The notes under the pieces were generated by a model, which did no database searches, had not been told where the DNA came from, and was given only the letters and a program-made list of their open reading frames with translations. A stretch of DNA of 64,000 nt from Roseibium sp. MMSF_3412 (GTDB lineage: Bacteria; Pseudomonadota; Alphaproteobacteria; Rhizobiales; Stappiaceae): assembly GCF_030733265.1 (NCBI RefSeq), contig NZ_JASHJI010000011.1, forward strand, positions 124,001-188,000, written 5' to 3'. The first letter of the stretch is position 1. Each line of letters opens with the position of its first letter. The translations under genes were made by a program, and so were the position numbers. Shown here one piece after another: positions 54,182 through 63,543 of this stretch.

Positions 54182-55465
54182 GTGAACGCACATACACAAA
54201 CGAAACGTCCTCGCGACCCGCGGCTCGATTTCTTTCGCGGGATCGGGATGTTCATCATCTTCATCGCCCACGTGCCATGGAACTGGTGGACCTTGTGGAT
54301 TCCGGCGCGTTTCGGCTTTTCCGACGCAACGGAGATTTTCGTTTTCTGTTCCGGCATGGCGTCCGCACTCGCGTTCGGCAAGACGTTCGATGTCTATGGA
54401 TGGGGTATCGGCGCGGCACGTGTCGTGCAACGCATGTGGCAGGTCTACTGGGCCTTTATCGGCCAGTTTCTGGTGATTGCGGTCGGTCTGATCATGCTGC
54501 ACGAGAGCGGCTTCCTGAACGATTGCTGCGGACTGACCCAGGACTACGTCAATTCGCTGAACCTCTGGCATCTCTACAACAAGACCGAGATTGCCCTGCC
54601 CGGTCTCATGACGATGACCTGGGTGCCCAACTATTTCGACATCCTGCCGATGTATGTGGTGATCCTGGCTTTGATGCCGGCCATCATGCTGATTGCCCGC
54701 TATTCGGTTCCCGGTGCCTTTGCGTTCTCGATCGGTTTGTGGCTCGCCTCGCAGTTCGGTCTGCTCGACCTGCCGGCAGAACCCTGGTCGGAGCGCAAGT
54801 GGTTCTTCAATCCGTTTGCCTGGCAAATGCTGTTCTTCACCGGCTTCGCTTTCATGCGTGGCTGGATCCCGGCACCGCCGGTCAACCGGAACCTTATACT
54901 GGCCGCTCTTGCGATCATCCTGATCACCGTTCCCTTCGCCTATTTCCGCGTTCACAGCGAGAACCATCTGGACGTTGTCTGGGCACGCGAGGTGCGCGAG
55001 GCGATCAGGCCGCTCTGGGTCAAGACCGAGTTCGGCATCCTGCGCTACGTGCACTTCCTGGCGCTGGCCTATGTCGCCTGGGTGGCTGCCGGTGAACACG
55101 GCAAGTACCTGCTTGGCCACGGGGCCTTGTGGGGCGGATTTGTCCGCGTCGTCCAGAAGGTGGGACAGCAGTCCCTGGCGGTTTTCATGGCCAGCCTCGT
55201 GATTGCCCAGGCAGTCGCAATTCTCAGGGACATGGCCTGGGCGCGCGGCGAATGGACGGCGCAGATCTATACCAACTTCGGCGGCTTCCTGGCACTTATT
55301 GCCGTTGCCTATGTGGTTGCATGGTTCAAGGGTCAGCCCTGGCGCAAACCGCCTGCGGTCTCCGGCAAGTCGGCAAAGGCGCAAGGTGGCCCCAATCCGA
55401 AGGAGAGCGGTTCAGCAACCGCCGAAGACGCGGCTCAAAAGACCAAAGACCCGGCGCTGGTTTAG
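54182..55465 (+). CDS. opgC: OpgC-family membrane acyltransferase (periplasmic glucan succinylation)
   Basis: A 427-residue inner-membrane protein with about ten spans, belonging to the OpgC family. It starts with the acyltransferase-type RPRDPRLDFFRGIGMFIIF block; the Asp/Arg and His (FIAHVPWNW) there are typical. OpgC adds succinyl groups to osmoregulated periplasmic glucans. The GTG start at 54182 gives the normal N terminus. The last ~45 residues are a charged, low-complexity tail (Ala, Lys, Ser, Pro). No other glucan gene is near. Confidence 0.88.
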   Translation: MNAHTQTKRPRDPRLDFFRGIGMFIIFIAHVPWNWWTLWIPARFGFSDATEIFVFCSGMASALAFGKTFDVYGWGIGAARVVQRMWQVYWAFIGQFLVIAVGLIMLHESGFLNDCCGLTQDYVNSLNLWHLYNKTEIALPGLMTMTWVPNYFDILPMYVVILALMPAIMLIARYSVPGAFAFSIGLWLASQFGLLDLPAEPWSERKWFFNPFAWQMLFFTGFAFMRGWIPAPPVNRNLILAALAIILITVPFAYFRVHSENHLDVVWAREVREAIRPLWVKTEFGILRYVHFLALAYVAWVAAGEHGKYLLGHGALWGGFVRVVQKVGQQSLAVFMASLVIAQAVAILRDMAWARGEWTAQIYTNFGGFLALIAVAYVVAWFKGQPWRKPPAVSGKSAKAQGGPNPKESGSATAEDAAQKTKDPALV

Positions 55466-55472
55466 CACCGGG

Positions 55473-55743
55473 CTAGGGTACGGACCCATAAATGATGTCA
55501 TTTTGGTTTGGATCGTTTTGACCAACTGCGAGAAGCGAAAGCGCAGGAAATGTGCTTCATTTTCAAGCCTTTCGCGACGTGGCAGATGGCCAAAACGGCC
55601 AAATCCGAAGGACGGCAAAATGGCTGCACCTCGCAGCGTCACCGCGCTTGACCGGGCAAAAAAGCCCGCTCTGCACACGCTTCCTCCCGAGATTTTGCCA
55701 TTTCTGCTGCCAAATCGGCTTCATTTATGGGTCCGCACCCTAG
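55473..55743. mobile_element. MITE with about 21-30 bp terminal inverted repeats and CTAG ends
   Basis: The left end reads CTAGGGTACGGACCCATAAA and the inverse of the right end reads CTAGGGTGCGGACCCATAAA, continuing alike (TGA.G.C....TTTGG) for about 30 bases with few changes. The element is about 270 bp and has no transposase. If CTAG is the target duplication, the ends proper start GGGT, which fits IS5-type elements (CTAR target). It is non-coding as far as I can see. Confidence 0.75.
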
Positions 55744-55866
55744 CGTCCCAAAGACCCTAGCAAGACCCAAGTGCCTGCATCCGCCGGGTGCCTGCAAATC
55801 CTGAACCCATGCGCAGATTCACATGCCGTTCGAGGCGAAAAGTTCAGTTAGTTCAACTCATTGCGC

Positions 55867-55905
55867 CGAAAAGAAACTGCCCTGACCGCTTGGCGATCAG
55901 GGCAG
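55867..55905 (-). terminator. Rho-independent terminator of the nqr operon
   Basis: A 9-base stem CTGCCCTGA/TCAGGGCAG (55877-55885, 55897-55905) with an 11-base loop is followed on the minus strand by TTTCTTTTC, 37 bases after the nqrF stop. Confidence 0.8.
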
Positions 55906-55942
55906 CATATTCTCGATATCGCTGAAATCAGATTTTCGGAAA

Positions 55943-57163
55943 TCAGCCGCCGAAGTCGTCGAGCATGATGTCTTCCCGGTCAACGCCCAGGTCGAGCAGC
56001 ATGTTGATGACAGACGAGTTCATGATGGGCGGTCCGCACATGTAGAACTCGCAGTCCTCGGGTGCCGGGTGGTTCTTCAGGTATTCGTCAAAAAGCACGT
56101 TGTGAATGAAGCCCGTGTAGCCGGTCCATTCGTCCTCCGGCAGCGCATCGGACAGCGCCACGTGCCATTCGAAATTCTCGTTTTCAGCCGCAAGATTATC
56201 GAAGTCCTCGACGAAGAACATCTCGCGCTTGGAGCGCGCGCCGTACCAGAAGCTGATCTTGCGCTTCGATTTCAAACGCTTGAGCTGGTCGAAGATGTGA
56301 CTGCGCATCGGCGCCATGCCCGCACCACCGCCGATGAACACCATTTCCTTTTCGGTCTCGCGCGCGAAGAACTCGCCGAACGGTCCGGAGATGGTGACCT
56401 TGTCGCCCGGTTTCAGGTTGAAGATGTAACTCGACATCTTGCCCGGAGGGATGCCTGCCGAGCCCGGAGGCGGCGAAGCGACACGAACATTCAACATGAT
56501 CATGCCTTTTTCCTCGGGGTAGTTGGCCATGGAATAGGCGCGTTCAATCGGCTCGGACACGATGGATTCGTACTGCCAGAGATTGAACCGGTCCCAATCG
56601 CCCCGGTATTCTTCCTCGACATCGAAGTCAGTGTATTTGAGGGCGTGTTGCGGCGCTTCGATCTGGATATAGCCACCGGCACGGAAGTTGACGTCTTCCC
56701 CTTCCGGCAGTTCCAGGACAAGCGCCTTGATGAACGTCGCCACGTTCTCGTTCGAGCGGACGGTGCATTCCCACTTCTTGACCCCGAAGACCTCCTCGGG
56801 AACCTCGATATCCATGTCCTGCTTGACGGCAACCTGACACGAGAGGCGGTCGCCGCAGGCGGCCTCGCGCTTGGTGATATGGCTTTCCTCAGTCGGAAGG
56901 ATAGACCCGCCGCCGGAATGGATCTTCACCCGGCACTGGGCGCAGGTTCCGCCGCCGCCGCAGGCAGAGGGCACGAAGAGTTTCTGTTCGGCAAGGGTCT
57001 GCAGCAGCTTTCCGCCAGCCGGGACGGAGATCGTCTTTTCACCGTTGATGCTGATATTGACATTGCCGGTCGACACGAGCTTCGAGCGCGCGCCGAGAAT
57101 GATCGTGACGAGCGCCAGCACGATCAGGGTAAAGAGCAGAATGCCCAGTCCGAATGTGGCCAC
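55943..57163 (-). CDS. nqrF: Na+-NQR subunit F (NADH dehydrogenase subunit)
   Basis: A 406-residue NqrF. One N-terminal membrane span is followed by a plant-type [2Fe-2S] domain with C68, C74, C77 and C109 ([18 protein letters not shown]), then FAD (RAYSMANYP) and NADH ([13 protein letters not shown]) domains. It takes electrons from NADH and passes them to the membrane subunits of the sodium pump. Normal length. Last gene of nqrABCDEF. Confidence 0.97.
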   Translation of the reverse strand: MATFGLGILLFTLIVLALVTIILGARSKLVSTGNVNISINGEKTISVPAGGKLLQTLAEQKLFVPSACGGGGTCAQCRVKIHSGGGSILPTEESHITKREAACGDRLSCQVAVKQDMDIEVPEEVFGVKKWECTVRSNENVATFIKALVLELPEGEDVNFRAGGYIQIEAPQHALKYTDFDVEEEYRGDWDRFNLWQYESIVSEPIERAYSMANYPEEKGMIMLNVRVASPPPGSAGIPPGKMSSYIFNLKPGDKVTISGPFGEFFARETEKEMVFIGGGAGMAPMRSHIFDQLKRLKSKRKISFWYGARSKREMFFVEDFDNLAAENENFEWHVALSDALPEDEWTGYTGFIHNVLFDEYLKNHPAPEDCEFYMCGPPIMNSSVINMLLDLGVDREDIMLDDFGG

Positions 57164-57175
57164 AAGGCTCTCCCG

Positions 57176-57784
57176 TTACAGTTTGACGCCGCTGAAGGAC
57201 ATGAAGGCAAGTGCCATCAGTCCGGCAGTGATGAAGGTGATGCCAAGCCCCTGAAGCCCCTCAGGAATATCGGAATACTTCAGTTTTTCCCGAACACCTG
57301 CCATTGCCGTGATTGCCAGCGCCCAGCCAAAACCGGAGGACAGGCCGTAGGTGACCGACTCTGTGAAATCGTAGTCGCGTTCCACCATGAACAGCGACCC
57401 GCCGAGGATGGCGCAGTTCACCGTGATCAGCGGCAGGAACACGCCGAGCGCGTTGTAGAGCGGCGGGAAATACTTATCGAGCACCATCTCAAGGATCTGC
57501 ACCAGGGCGGCGATCACGCCGATGTAGGAGATCAGTCCGAGGAAGGTCAGGTCGACATCGCTGAACCCGGCCCAGGCGAGCGCACCCGGCGCAAGCAGAT
57601 AGTTGAGAATGATGTTGTTGGCGGGAACCGTGATCGACTGAACGATCATGACCGAAATGCCGAGCCCGATCGCTGTCGAGATCTTTTTCGACACGGCGAT
57701 GAAGGTACACATGCCCAGGAAGAAGGACAGTGCGAGGTTTTCGACAAAGATCGCCTTTACGGCAAGGGAGACCAGATGTTCCAT
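57176..57784 (-). CDS. nqrE: Na+-NQR subunit E
   Basis: A 202-residue NqrE with six membrane spans, homologous to NqrD and RnfA. The paired [13 protein letters not shown] block holds one of the Cys that ligate iron between NqrD and NqrE. It overlaps nqrD by one base. It forms part of the membrane core that carries electrons and couples Na+ movement. Confidence 0.97.
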   Translation of the reverse strand: MEHLVSLAVKAIFVENLALSFFLGMCTFIAVSKKISTAIGLGISVMIVQSITVPANNIILNYLLAPGALAWAGFSDVDLTFLGLISYIGVIAALVQILEMVLDKYFPPLYNALGVFLPLITVNCAILGGSLFMVERDYDFTESVTYGLSSGFGWALAITAMAGVREKLKYSDIPEGLQGLGITFITAGLMALAFMSFSGVKL

Positions 57785-58437
57785 CAGTGCGCGTCCACCA
57801 CCTGGATCTTGTATTCGGGTTCCTCGACCTGTTCAGGCTTCCAGGTCCGGAACGCCCAGATCAACAGTCCGATGATGAAGAATGCCGACGGCGGCAAGAG
57901 CAGCATGCCGTTGGGAACATACCAGCCGCCGTTGTTCACGGTCTGCAGGATATTGAACCCGAAGAGGCTGCCGGCTCCGAAGAGCTCGCGAATGAAGCCG
58001 ACCAGCATCAGGATCAGACCATAGCCGAGGCCGTTGCCGACACCGTCGATGAAGGAGGCGACCGGCGGGTTCTTCATGGCGAAGGCTTCCGCCCGGCCCA
58101 TGACGATGCAATTGGTGATGATCAGGCCGACAAAGACCGAGAGCGTCTTCGAAATCTCGAACGCATAGGCTTTCAGGACCTGGTCCACGATGATCACAAG
58201 AGATGCGATGATCACCATTTGCACGATGATCCGGATCGAGCCCGGGATGTGGTTGCGCAGCATCGAGATGAACATCGATGAGAAACCGGTCACCAGGGTC
58301 ACAGCGATCGCCATCACGAAGGAGACCTGCAGCGACGATGTCACGGCAAGGGCAGAACAGATCCCCAGAACCTGCAATGTGATGGGATTGTTGTCGACCA
58401 GTGGATCGACCAGCATCTGTCTTCTGGTCTGCGCCAT
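57784..58437 (-). CDS. nqrD: Na+-NQR subunit D
   Basis: A 217-residue NqrD, six membrane spans, related to NqrE/RnfE. The [14 protein letters not shown] block carries the conserved Cys for the membrane-embedded iron site, and [15 protein letters not shown] matches the second family block. It overlaps nqrC and nqrE by one base each, so translation is coupled. Confidence 0.97.
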   Translation of the reverse strand: MAQTRRQMLVDPLVDNNPITLQVLGICSALAVTSSLQVSFVMAIAVTLVTGFSSMFISMLRNHIPGSIRIIVQMVIIASLVIIVDQVLKAYAFEISKTLSVFVGLIITNCIVMGRAEAFAMKNPPVASFIDGVGNGLGYGLILMLVGFIRELFGAGSLFGFNILQTVNNGGWYVPNGMLLLPPSAFFIIGLLIWAFRTWKPEQVEEPEYKIQVVDAH

Positions 58438-59261
58438 CAGATTTCTCCTGCTTGCAGTTTGGCCAGGAAGGGCGCATAGCCCGCCTCGCCCATCCAGAAA
58501 CGCACGAGGTTGTCAACGCCAACTGACGTTAGCGTTGCACCTGCCAGCGCGTCCACATGATATTCAGGGCCCTCGGGCGGGGCCGTCTTGGCAACGGTAA
58601 TCAGCAGATTGCCGCTGTCATCGGCAAGCTTCTTGCCGTTCCACAGGGCCTTCCAGCGCGGATTGTCGACTTCCGCACCCAGCCCCGGCGTTTCCGCATG
58701 CTGGTAAAACTGCAATCCGTAAATGTCGTTGCCGTTCGCCTCGAGCGAAATGAAGCCGTAAAGCGTCGACCAGAGGCCGTAGCCGTGAAGCGGCAGGATC
58801 ACCTTGTCCAGGCTGCCGTCGTCCTTGCGCAACAGGTAAACCGTGACGAATTTGGACTGACGGCCGATCGATGCCGGATCGTTTTCCAACGCGATGGAGG
58901 TCTCCGGATCGCTGGCAGCGGCAAGATCGTCGAAGGTCGCCGGGTCGAATGCATCCGTAAACTCGCCGGTCGCCAGTTCGAGGACGCGTGGTTCGAACAC
59001 CTTGAACGCCTCTGCGACATTGGTGCCGGGCTCATAGCGGCCGGCAACCTGCAGAATGTTGATCTGCTTGTCCTTGAGCGCGTTAACGGCCTGGAGCGGA
59101 CGCAGGGTGACGGCGGCGGCCGACACGATCATCGATGCGACCAGGCAAAGCGACACGGCCACGAAAACCGTCTTGGGGACGGAGTCGGCCGGCAGGTCGA
59201 GAAACCGCCGCACGAAACCCTTGTTCCGGGTCTTTTCGGTCTGTCCGGTATCTTCAGGCAT
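58437..59261 (-). CDS. nqrC: Na+-NQR subunit C (covalent FMN)
   Basis: A 274-residue NqrC. One N-terminal membrane span (~30-52) anchors a periplasmic domain. The flavinylation motif is [10 protein letters not shown] with T243 as the FMN acceptor, attached by ApbE. The [18 protein letters not shown] block is typical. It overlaps nqrD by one base and nqrB by 8 bases. Confidence 0.97.
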   Translation of the reverse strand: MPEDTGQTEKTRNKGFVRRFLDLPADSVPKTVFVAVSLCLVASMIVSAAAVTLRPLQAVNALKDKQINILQVAGRYEPGTNVAEAFKVFEPRVLELATGEFTDAFDPATFDDLAAASDPETSIALENDPASIGRQSKFVTVYLLRKDDGSLDKVILPLHGYGLWSTLYGFISLEANGNDIYGLQFYQHAETPGLGAEVDNPRWKALWNGKKLADDSGNLLITVAKTAPPEGPEYHVDALAGATLTSVGVDNLVRFWMGEAGYAPFLAKLQAGEI

Positions 59262-60453
59262 TTCTCTTCGCCCTGCGTTTGATGTTGGCCTGCACGACGA
59301 AATAGTCGATCAGCGGTGCGAACACGTTGCCGAACAGGATCGCCAGCATCATGCCCTCCGGGAAGGCCGGGTTGATCACCCGGATCATTACCACCATGAA
59401 ACCGATTAAGGCGCCGTATATGTAGCGGCCCATATTCGTATGGGATGCGGAAACCGGCTCGGTGACCATGAAAGCAAGGCCGAATGCGTAGCCGCCGACG
59501 ACCAGATGCCAGTACCAGGGCATCGCGAACATCGGGTTCGTATCCGAGCCGATGAGGTTGAGCAGCGTCGAAAACGCGATCATGCCCGCAAGACAGCCGA
59601 CGACAAGGCGCCAGTTTGCGATCTTCGTCACAAGCAGGAAGGCAAGGCCGATGAGGCAGGCAAGGGTCGAGGTTTCGCCGATGCTGCCCTGGATGATGCC
59701 GAGGAACGAGTCCATCCAGGTCATGCCCTGCGCGGCCAGTTGGGCGTAGCCGTCCGACGCGGAGACAGAAAGCGCGGTCGCGCCGGAAAATCCGTCAACC
59801 GGTGTCCAGATGGTGTCGCCGGACATCTGGGCGGGATAGGCAAAATAGAGAAACGCGCGGCCCGTGAGCGCCGGATTGAGGAAGTTCTTGCCGGTTCCCC
59901 CGAAGACTTCCTTGCCGATGACGACACCGAACACGATCCCGAGCGCAACCTGCCAGAGCGGCGCGGACGGCGGCAGGATCAGGGCGTAAAGCATCGAGGT
60001 AACGAGAAAACCCTCGTTGACTTCATGGCCGCGCACGGTCGCAAAAACCACTTCGCAGATACCGCCGGCGACCAGCGTGGTGATGTAAATGGGCAGGAAA
60101 TAGAGCAGGCCGTGAACGAAATTTGCGAACGGATTGGCCGGATTGAAACCGATCCCCAGCGCTTCGATGATCCAGGCGCGCCACCCGGACGCGCCATAGG
60201 TCGCGATCGCGTGGTTCGCCTGAAAGCCGATGTTGTAGAGGCCGACCAGAATGCATGGGATCGTCGCGATGACCACGTAGGTCATGATCCGCTTCATGTC
60301 GATGTAGGAACGTGCGTGTGGTGCCGCTGTCGTGACCGTTTTCGGCGTGTAAAGAAAGCTCTCCACCATTTCGTAGACAGGGAAGAGTTTCTCGTATTTG
60401 CCACCTTTCACGAAAAGCGGCTCTATCCGGTCAAAGAAATTGCGCAGACCCAA
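59254..60453 (-). CDS. nqrB: Na+-NQR subunit B (covalent FMN, riboflavin)
   Basis: A 399-residue NqrB with about ten membrane spans. The FMN site is GFSGATALS with T226. It also binds riboflavin and quinone in known complexes, and forms the main Na+ path. It follows nqrA by 3 bp. Confidence 0.97.
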   Translation of the reverse strand: MGLRNFFDRIEPLFVKGGKYEKLFPVYEMVESFLYTPKTVTTAAPHARSYIDMKRIMTYVVIATIPCILVGLYNIGFQANHAIATYGASGWRAWIIEALGIGFNPANPFANFVHGLLYFLPIYITTLVAGGICEVVFATVRGHEVNEGFLVTSMLYALILPPSAPLWQVALGIVFGVVIGKEVFGGTGKNFLNPALTGRAFLYFAYPAQMSGDTIWTPVDGFSGATALSVSASDGYAQLAAQGMTWMDSFLGIIQGSIGETSTLACLIGLAFLLVTKIANWRLVVGCLAGMIAFSTLLNLIGSDTNPMFAMPWYWHLVVGGYAFGLAFMVTEPVSASHTNMGRYIYGALIGFMVVMIRVINPAFPEGMMLAILFGNVFAPLIDYFVVQANIKRRAKRNA

Positions 60454-60456
60454 AAC

Positions 60457-61800
60457 CTAGCCCTCTTTTTCGATCTTCATAAGACAATCACGGAGCGCAA
60501 TGCCATATTCGTATTTCGCGGGGCAGGCAAAGCCTACCAGCCCGAGATCTTCTTCGTCCAGTTCAAGTGCACCGAGCGCCTGCGCCTGGTCGGTATCCAT
60601 GACCAGCAACGCTCGCAGAAGCTGGGTCGGAAGGTAATCCTGCGGCATCAGTTCCTCGAACGTCCCGAGCGGAACCATCGCCCTGCGGCCACCGTTGAGG
60701 TTCGACGTCAACGCGTAGAGTTTCTTTGAGAACGCGGAGCCAAGAACCGGCTGAAAGGCGTATTTGGACGGCATCGGAAGTATCCAGCCCATCGGGATCT
60801 GTTTGTGATCCTCTTCAATCAGGGTCACTTGCCTCGCGTAACGCCCTAGATAGGCACTCGGCCCCTCGCCCAGACGCCCGCTCAGAACGGATCCGGAAAT
60901 GAGACGCACCGGCTCATCACCAGTGATCTCGCCATCGGCCAGTTCCTCCATCGATGCTCCGGCGATCGTGCGCACCAGCCTCGGCCTGGCACAGCGCGGA
61001 CCGGACAGGGCGATCACGCGGCTTGGATCGTAGTGACCCGTTTCAAGCATTTTCCCGATCGCGATGACGTCCTGGTAGCCGATGCTCCAGATCGTCTTTT
61101 CAGCGCTGGGTGCATCCAGGAAGTGGATATGCGTACCGGCAAGGCCCGCCGGATGCGGCCCTGAAAAGCCGGCAACTTCGATACCGGACATGCTCAGACC
61201 GGGGATTTCCGCGCCCGTTTCGCAGCAAAGGTAGGTTTTTCCGTCGCTCAAGGCCCTGATCGCCTCAAGACCCTTTTCGAACGCGGCAGCATTTTCGCCA
61301 ATGATGATGGCCGGGTCGGCCGCGAGCGGTTCGGTGTCCGTCGCGGTCACGAACAGCGCCGCCGGCCGTGCCGCCGGGTCCGGAACCTTGGAATAGGGAC
61401 GGGTGCGGAAAGATGTCCAGAGCCCGGAGGCGCAGAGCCGCTCGACAAGGCCGGAGGTTTCACCCAGATCGCCGACACCTGAGAAGTCGACCGGTTCAGC
61501 CGCACCGTCCTCAACATCGATCACCACACTGATCAAAACGCGCCGCGCACCGCGATTGACGGCCCTGACCCGGCCCGCGACCGGCGACACAATCATCACG
61601 TCGGGCGTATCTTTATGGAAAAAGAGGGGCGTTCCGACGCCAACGGTGTCGCCTTCGCCCACAAGCAGACGCGGCTTCAATCCGATATAGTCTGCAGCCA
61701 GAACCGCAGCGGAATTCGTCTTTCGCTCGTCGCTGATCTCTTGAACGGGCGCTCCCGTTATCGGCAGATCAAGACCTTTTTTGAGCTTAAAGCTTTGCAC
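60457..61800 (-). CDS. nqrA: Na+-NQR subunit A
   Basis: A 447-residue peripheral subunit, NqrA, on the cytosolic side. It starts with the family pattern KLKKGLDLPITGAP. It contributes to quinone handling. It is the first gene of the six-gene operon; its start faces apbE across about 170 bp. Normal length for the family. Confidence 0.97.
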   Translation of the reverse strand: MQSFKLKKGLDLPITGAPVQEISDERKTNSAAVLAADYIGLKPRLLVGEGDTVGVGTPLFFHKDTPDVMIVSPVAGRVRAVNRGARRVLISVVIDVEDGAAEPVDFSGVGDLGETSGLVERLCASGLWTSFRTRPYSKVPDPAARPAALFVTATDTEPLAADPAIIIGENAAAFEKGLEAIRALSDGKTYLCCETGAEIPGLSMSGIEVAGFSGPHPAGLAGTHIHFLDAPSAEKTIWSIGYQDVIAIGKMLETGHYDPSRVIALSGPRCARPRLVRTIAGASMEELADGEITGDEPVRLISGSVLSGRLGEGPSAYLGRYARQVTLIEEDHKQIPMGWILPMPSKYAFQPVLGSAFSKKLYALTSNLNGGRRAMVPLGTFEELMPQDYLPTQLLRALLVMDTDQAQALGALELDEEDLGLVGFACPAKYEYGIALRDCLMKIEKEG

Positions 61801-61972
61801 GCACCCGGCCTCCAGAAAATTCTAGCACCGCATATGCTATGTTTTTGCCTCGGTCAAAAGCACTAATTTGCCTGTGGACAAAATTTTTTGGTTGAATTGA
61901 CCGGCAAAACCAATGAAAAGCGCGAGTGCACATGCGACACATGTCGCTCATGATCTACCGGAGACTGGTACC

Positions 61973-63007
61973 GTGCCCACTGATATCTTATTTTCCCGGC
62001 GCAGCTTCGTCCTGATGTCGCTGTCCTTGGCCGCGTGCAAAGGCGGAGCGGATATTCTGGAACTTTCCGGTTCCACGATGGGCACAGGATATTCGGTTAC
62101 GGCCGTCGATCATGACCGGCAGGTCGACAAGGCGGCCTTGCAGAAGGCGATCGGAAAAAGCCTTGCGAGCGTCAATGCGCAACTGTCCAACTGGGACCCG
62201 GCTTCTGAAGTTTCCCGTTTCAACGCGTTGAACTCGACCGATCCCATGCAAGTGTCGGAAGGCCTTGCGAAGGTGGTTCTGGCCTCCAAGGACGTCAATC
62301 ACGCCAGCGACGGACAATTCGACATCACGCTCGGCCCGGTGATCGAAGCCTGGGGCTTCGGCGCCCGCAAACCGGGCAGCCACGCTGAACCCGACACGCT
62401 TGTTCTTGCTGCCGCCAAGGGCTCGGCGGGACAGACGGACGGACTGGAAGTGAAAGGCGCCACCTTGCGCAAGACACGGCCGGACACGCAGATCTACGTT
62501 CCCTCGGTCGGCAAGGGCTACGGCGTCGACAAACTCGCAGAGGTCGTCCGCTCCTTCGGACTTTCGGATTTCATGGTCGAGATCGGTGGAGACATTTACG
62601 TCTCCGGCCGGAATGCGGACGGCATGGAGTGGCAGATCGGCATTGAATCGCCGAACGCACACTCGCGCCAGACCTTCCAGGTCGCCAGCGTCTCGAACCT
62701 CGGCATGGCCACCTCCGGTGACTACCGGAACTATTTCGAACATGACGGCAAACGCTATTCGCACATCATCGATGCCCATACGGGCCGCCCGATTACGCAC
62801 AAGACGGCATCCGTAACCGTTCTGGCGGAAAACACGATGATGGCGGATGCCTGGTCGACCGCTCTTCTTGCTGCCGGCACGGAACGCGGACTTGAGATTG
62901 CCAACCATCGCGACCTGGCGGTAATGTTCATCGATCGGAAATCAGACGCGCCGAACAGCGGCTTCGTGACTGCCACAAGCAATCGCTTCCAAGCCCTGCA
63001 GGCCTGA
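61973..63007 (+). CDS. apbE: FAD:protein FMN transferase (lipoprotein)
   Basis: A 344-residue ApbE. A Tat/lipoprotein-like signal (SRRSFVLMSLSLAAC) has a lipobox ending in the Cys to be lipidated. The catalytic region has GSTMGTGYSV near the start, VGKGYGVDKLAE and the Mg/FAD motif HIIDAHTGRP. It attaches FMN to Thr of NqrB and NqrC in the periplasm. The GTG at 61973 has GGAG at the right spacing; an ATG at 61913 would add 20 residues but has no ribosome binding site. It is divergent from nqrA. Confidence 0.93.
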   Translation: MPTDILFSRRSFVLMSLSLAACKGGADILELSGSTMGTGYSVTAVDHDRQVDKAALQKAIGKSLASVNAQLSNWDPASEVSRFNALNSTDPMQVSEGLAKVVLASKDVNHASDGQFDITLGPVIEAWGFGARKPGSHAEPDTLVLAAAKGSAGQTDGLEVKGATLRKTRPDTQIYVPSVGKGYGVDKLAEVVRSFGLSDFMVEIGGDIYVSGRNADGMEWQIGIESPNAHSRQTFQVASVSNLGMATSGDYRNYFEHDGKRYSHIIDAHTGRPITHKTASVTVLAENTMMADAWSTALLAAGTERGLEIANHRDLAVMFIDRKSDAPNSGFVTATSNRFQALQA

Positions 63008-63030
63008 TAACGCAACGGGTTGAGATCCTG

Positions 63031-63258
63031 ATGACCTTCGTTCTGGCATTTGCGCTTCTCCTTGTCGTCGTGGTCGGCATGGCCATCGGGGTGATTTTCT
63101 CCGGACGGACCATCAAGGGCAGCTGCGGCGGACTGAACGCGATCGCGGATGCGGATCATTGCATGGTCTGCGACAAGGAAATCGATCCGGACAGTCCCCT
63201 GCGCGAACGGCTGGCATGTCCGCGTGCGCGCAAGATGCTGGCGCAGATGGAAAGCTGA
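63031..63258 (+). CDS. nqrM: NqrM, Na+-NQR maturation protein
   Basis: A 75-residue protein with an N-terminal membrane span and a Cys-rich tail (SCGGLNAI, DHCMVCDKEI), the NqrM/DUF539 pattern. NqrM is needed to deliver iron to the NqrD/NqrE site. It begins 23 bp after apbE and is co-transcribed with it, opposite to the nqr operon. Confidence 0.93.
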   Translation: MTFVLAFALLLVVVVGMAIGVIFSGRTIKGSCGGLNAIADADHCMVCDKEIDPDSPLRERLACPRARKMLAQMES

Positions 63259-63274
63259 AGCGCCACCCGACGGA

Positions 63275-63460
63275 TCAGGTATTCGCCGCGACCGGAATGA
63301 AGGCCACGATGGCCAGGCAAACGCCGGCCAACACCCCGAATACCCAAAGTTTCCATCTCGGCCCCTCTTTGACCCAGACGCGCCGGTACTGAAAGCCGGC
63401 GAAACAGGCCAGTACGAACAGGCTTGTGGCAACAAACGGGGAGAGTATCAAATCTTGCAA
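63275..63460 (-). CDS. Small membrane protein with two spans
   Basis: A 61-residue protein starting at a TTG with AAGGAA at good spacing. Two hydrophobic spans (SPFVATSLFVLACFAGF and KLWVFGVLAGVCLAIVAFI) flank a basic loop with RRVWVKEGPRWK. I do not recognise the family. It is convergent with nqrM and lies close to the Na+-NQR genes, but no functional link is shown. Confidence 0.6.
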   Translation of the reverse strand: MQDLILSPFVATSLFVLACFAGFQYRRVWVKEGPRWKLWVFGVLAGVCLAIVAFIPVAANT

Positions 63461-63543
63461 TTTGAAGAGTTCCTTAAACAGGCATGTTTCGGCTAAGCTG
63501 ACTGTCAGGTCCGCAGAGGGACAGACAAAAGGGAGCCAAAATT

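Larger units (their letters stand above)
55466..55942. other. Intergenic region holding a MITE and the nqr terminator
   Basis: The 477 bp between opgC and nqrF contain the inverted-repeat element at 55473-55743 and the nqr terminator at 55867-55905. No gene is seen. Confidence 0.6.

Noticed and set aside
56069..58024. A long open frame on the plus strand, antisense to nqrF, nqrE and nqrD.
   Set aside because: It is rich in His, Arg and Asp in a way typical of antisense frames in GC-rich DNA, and the minus strand carries clear nqr genes.
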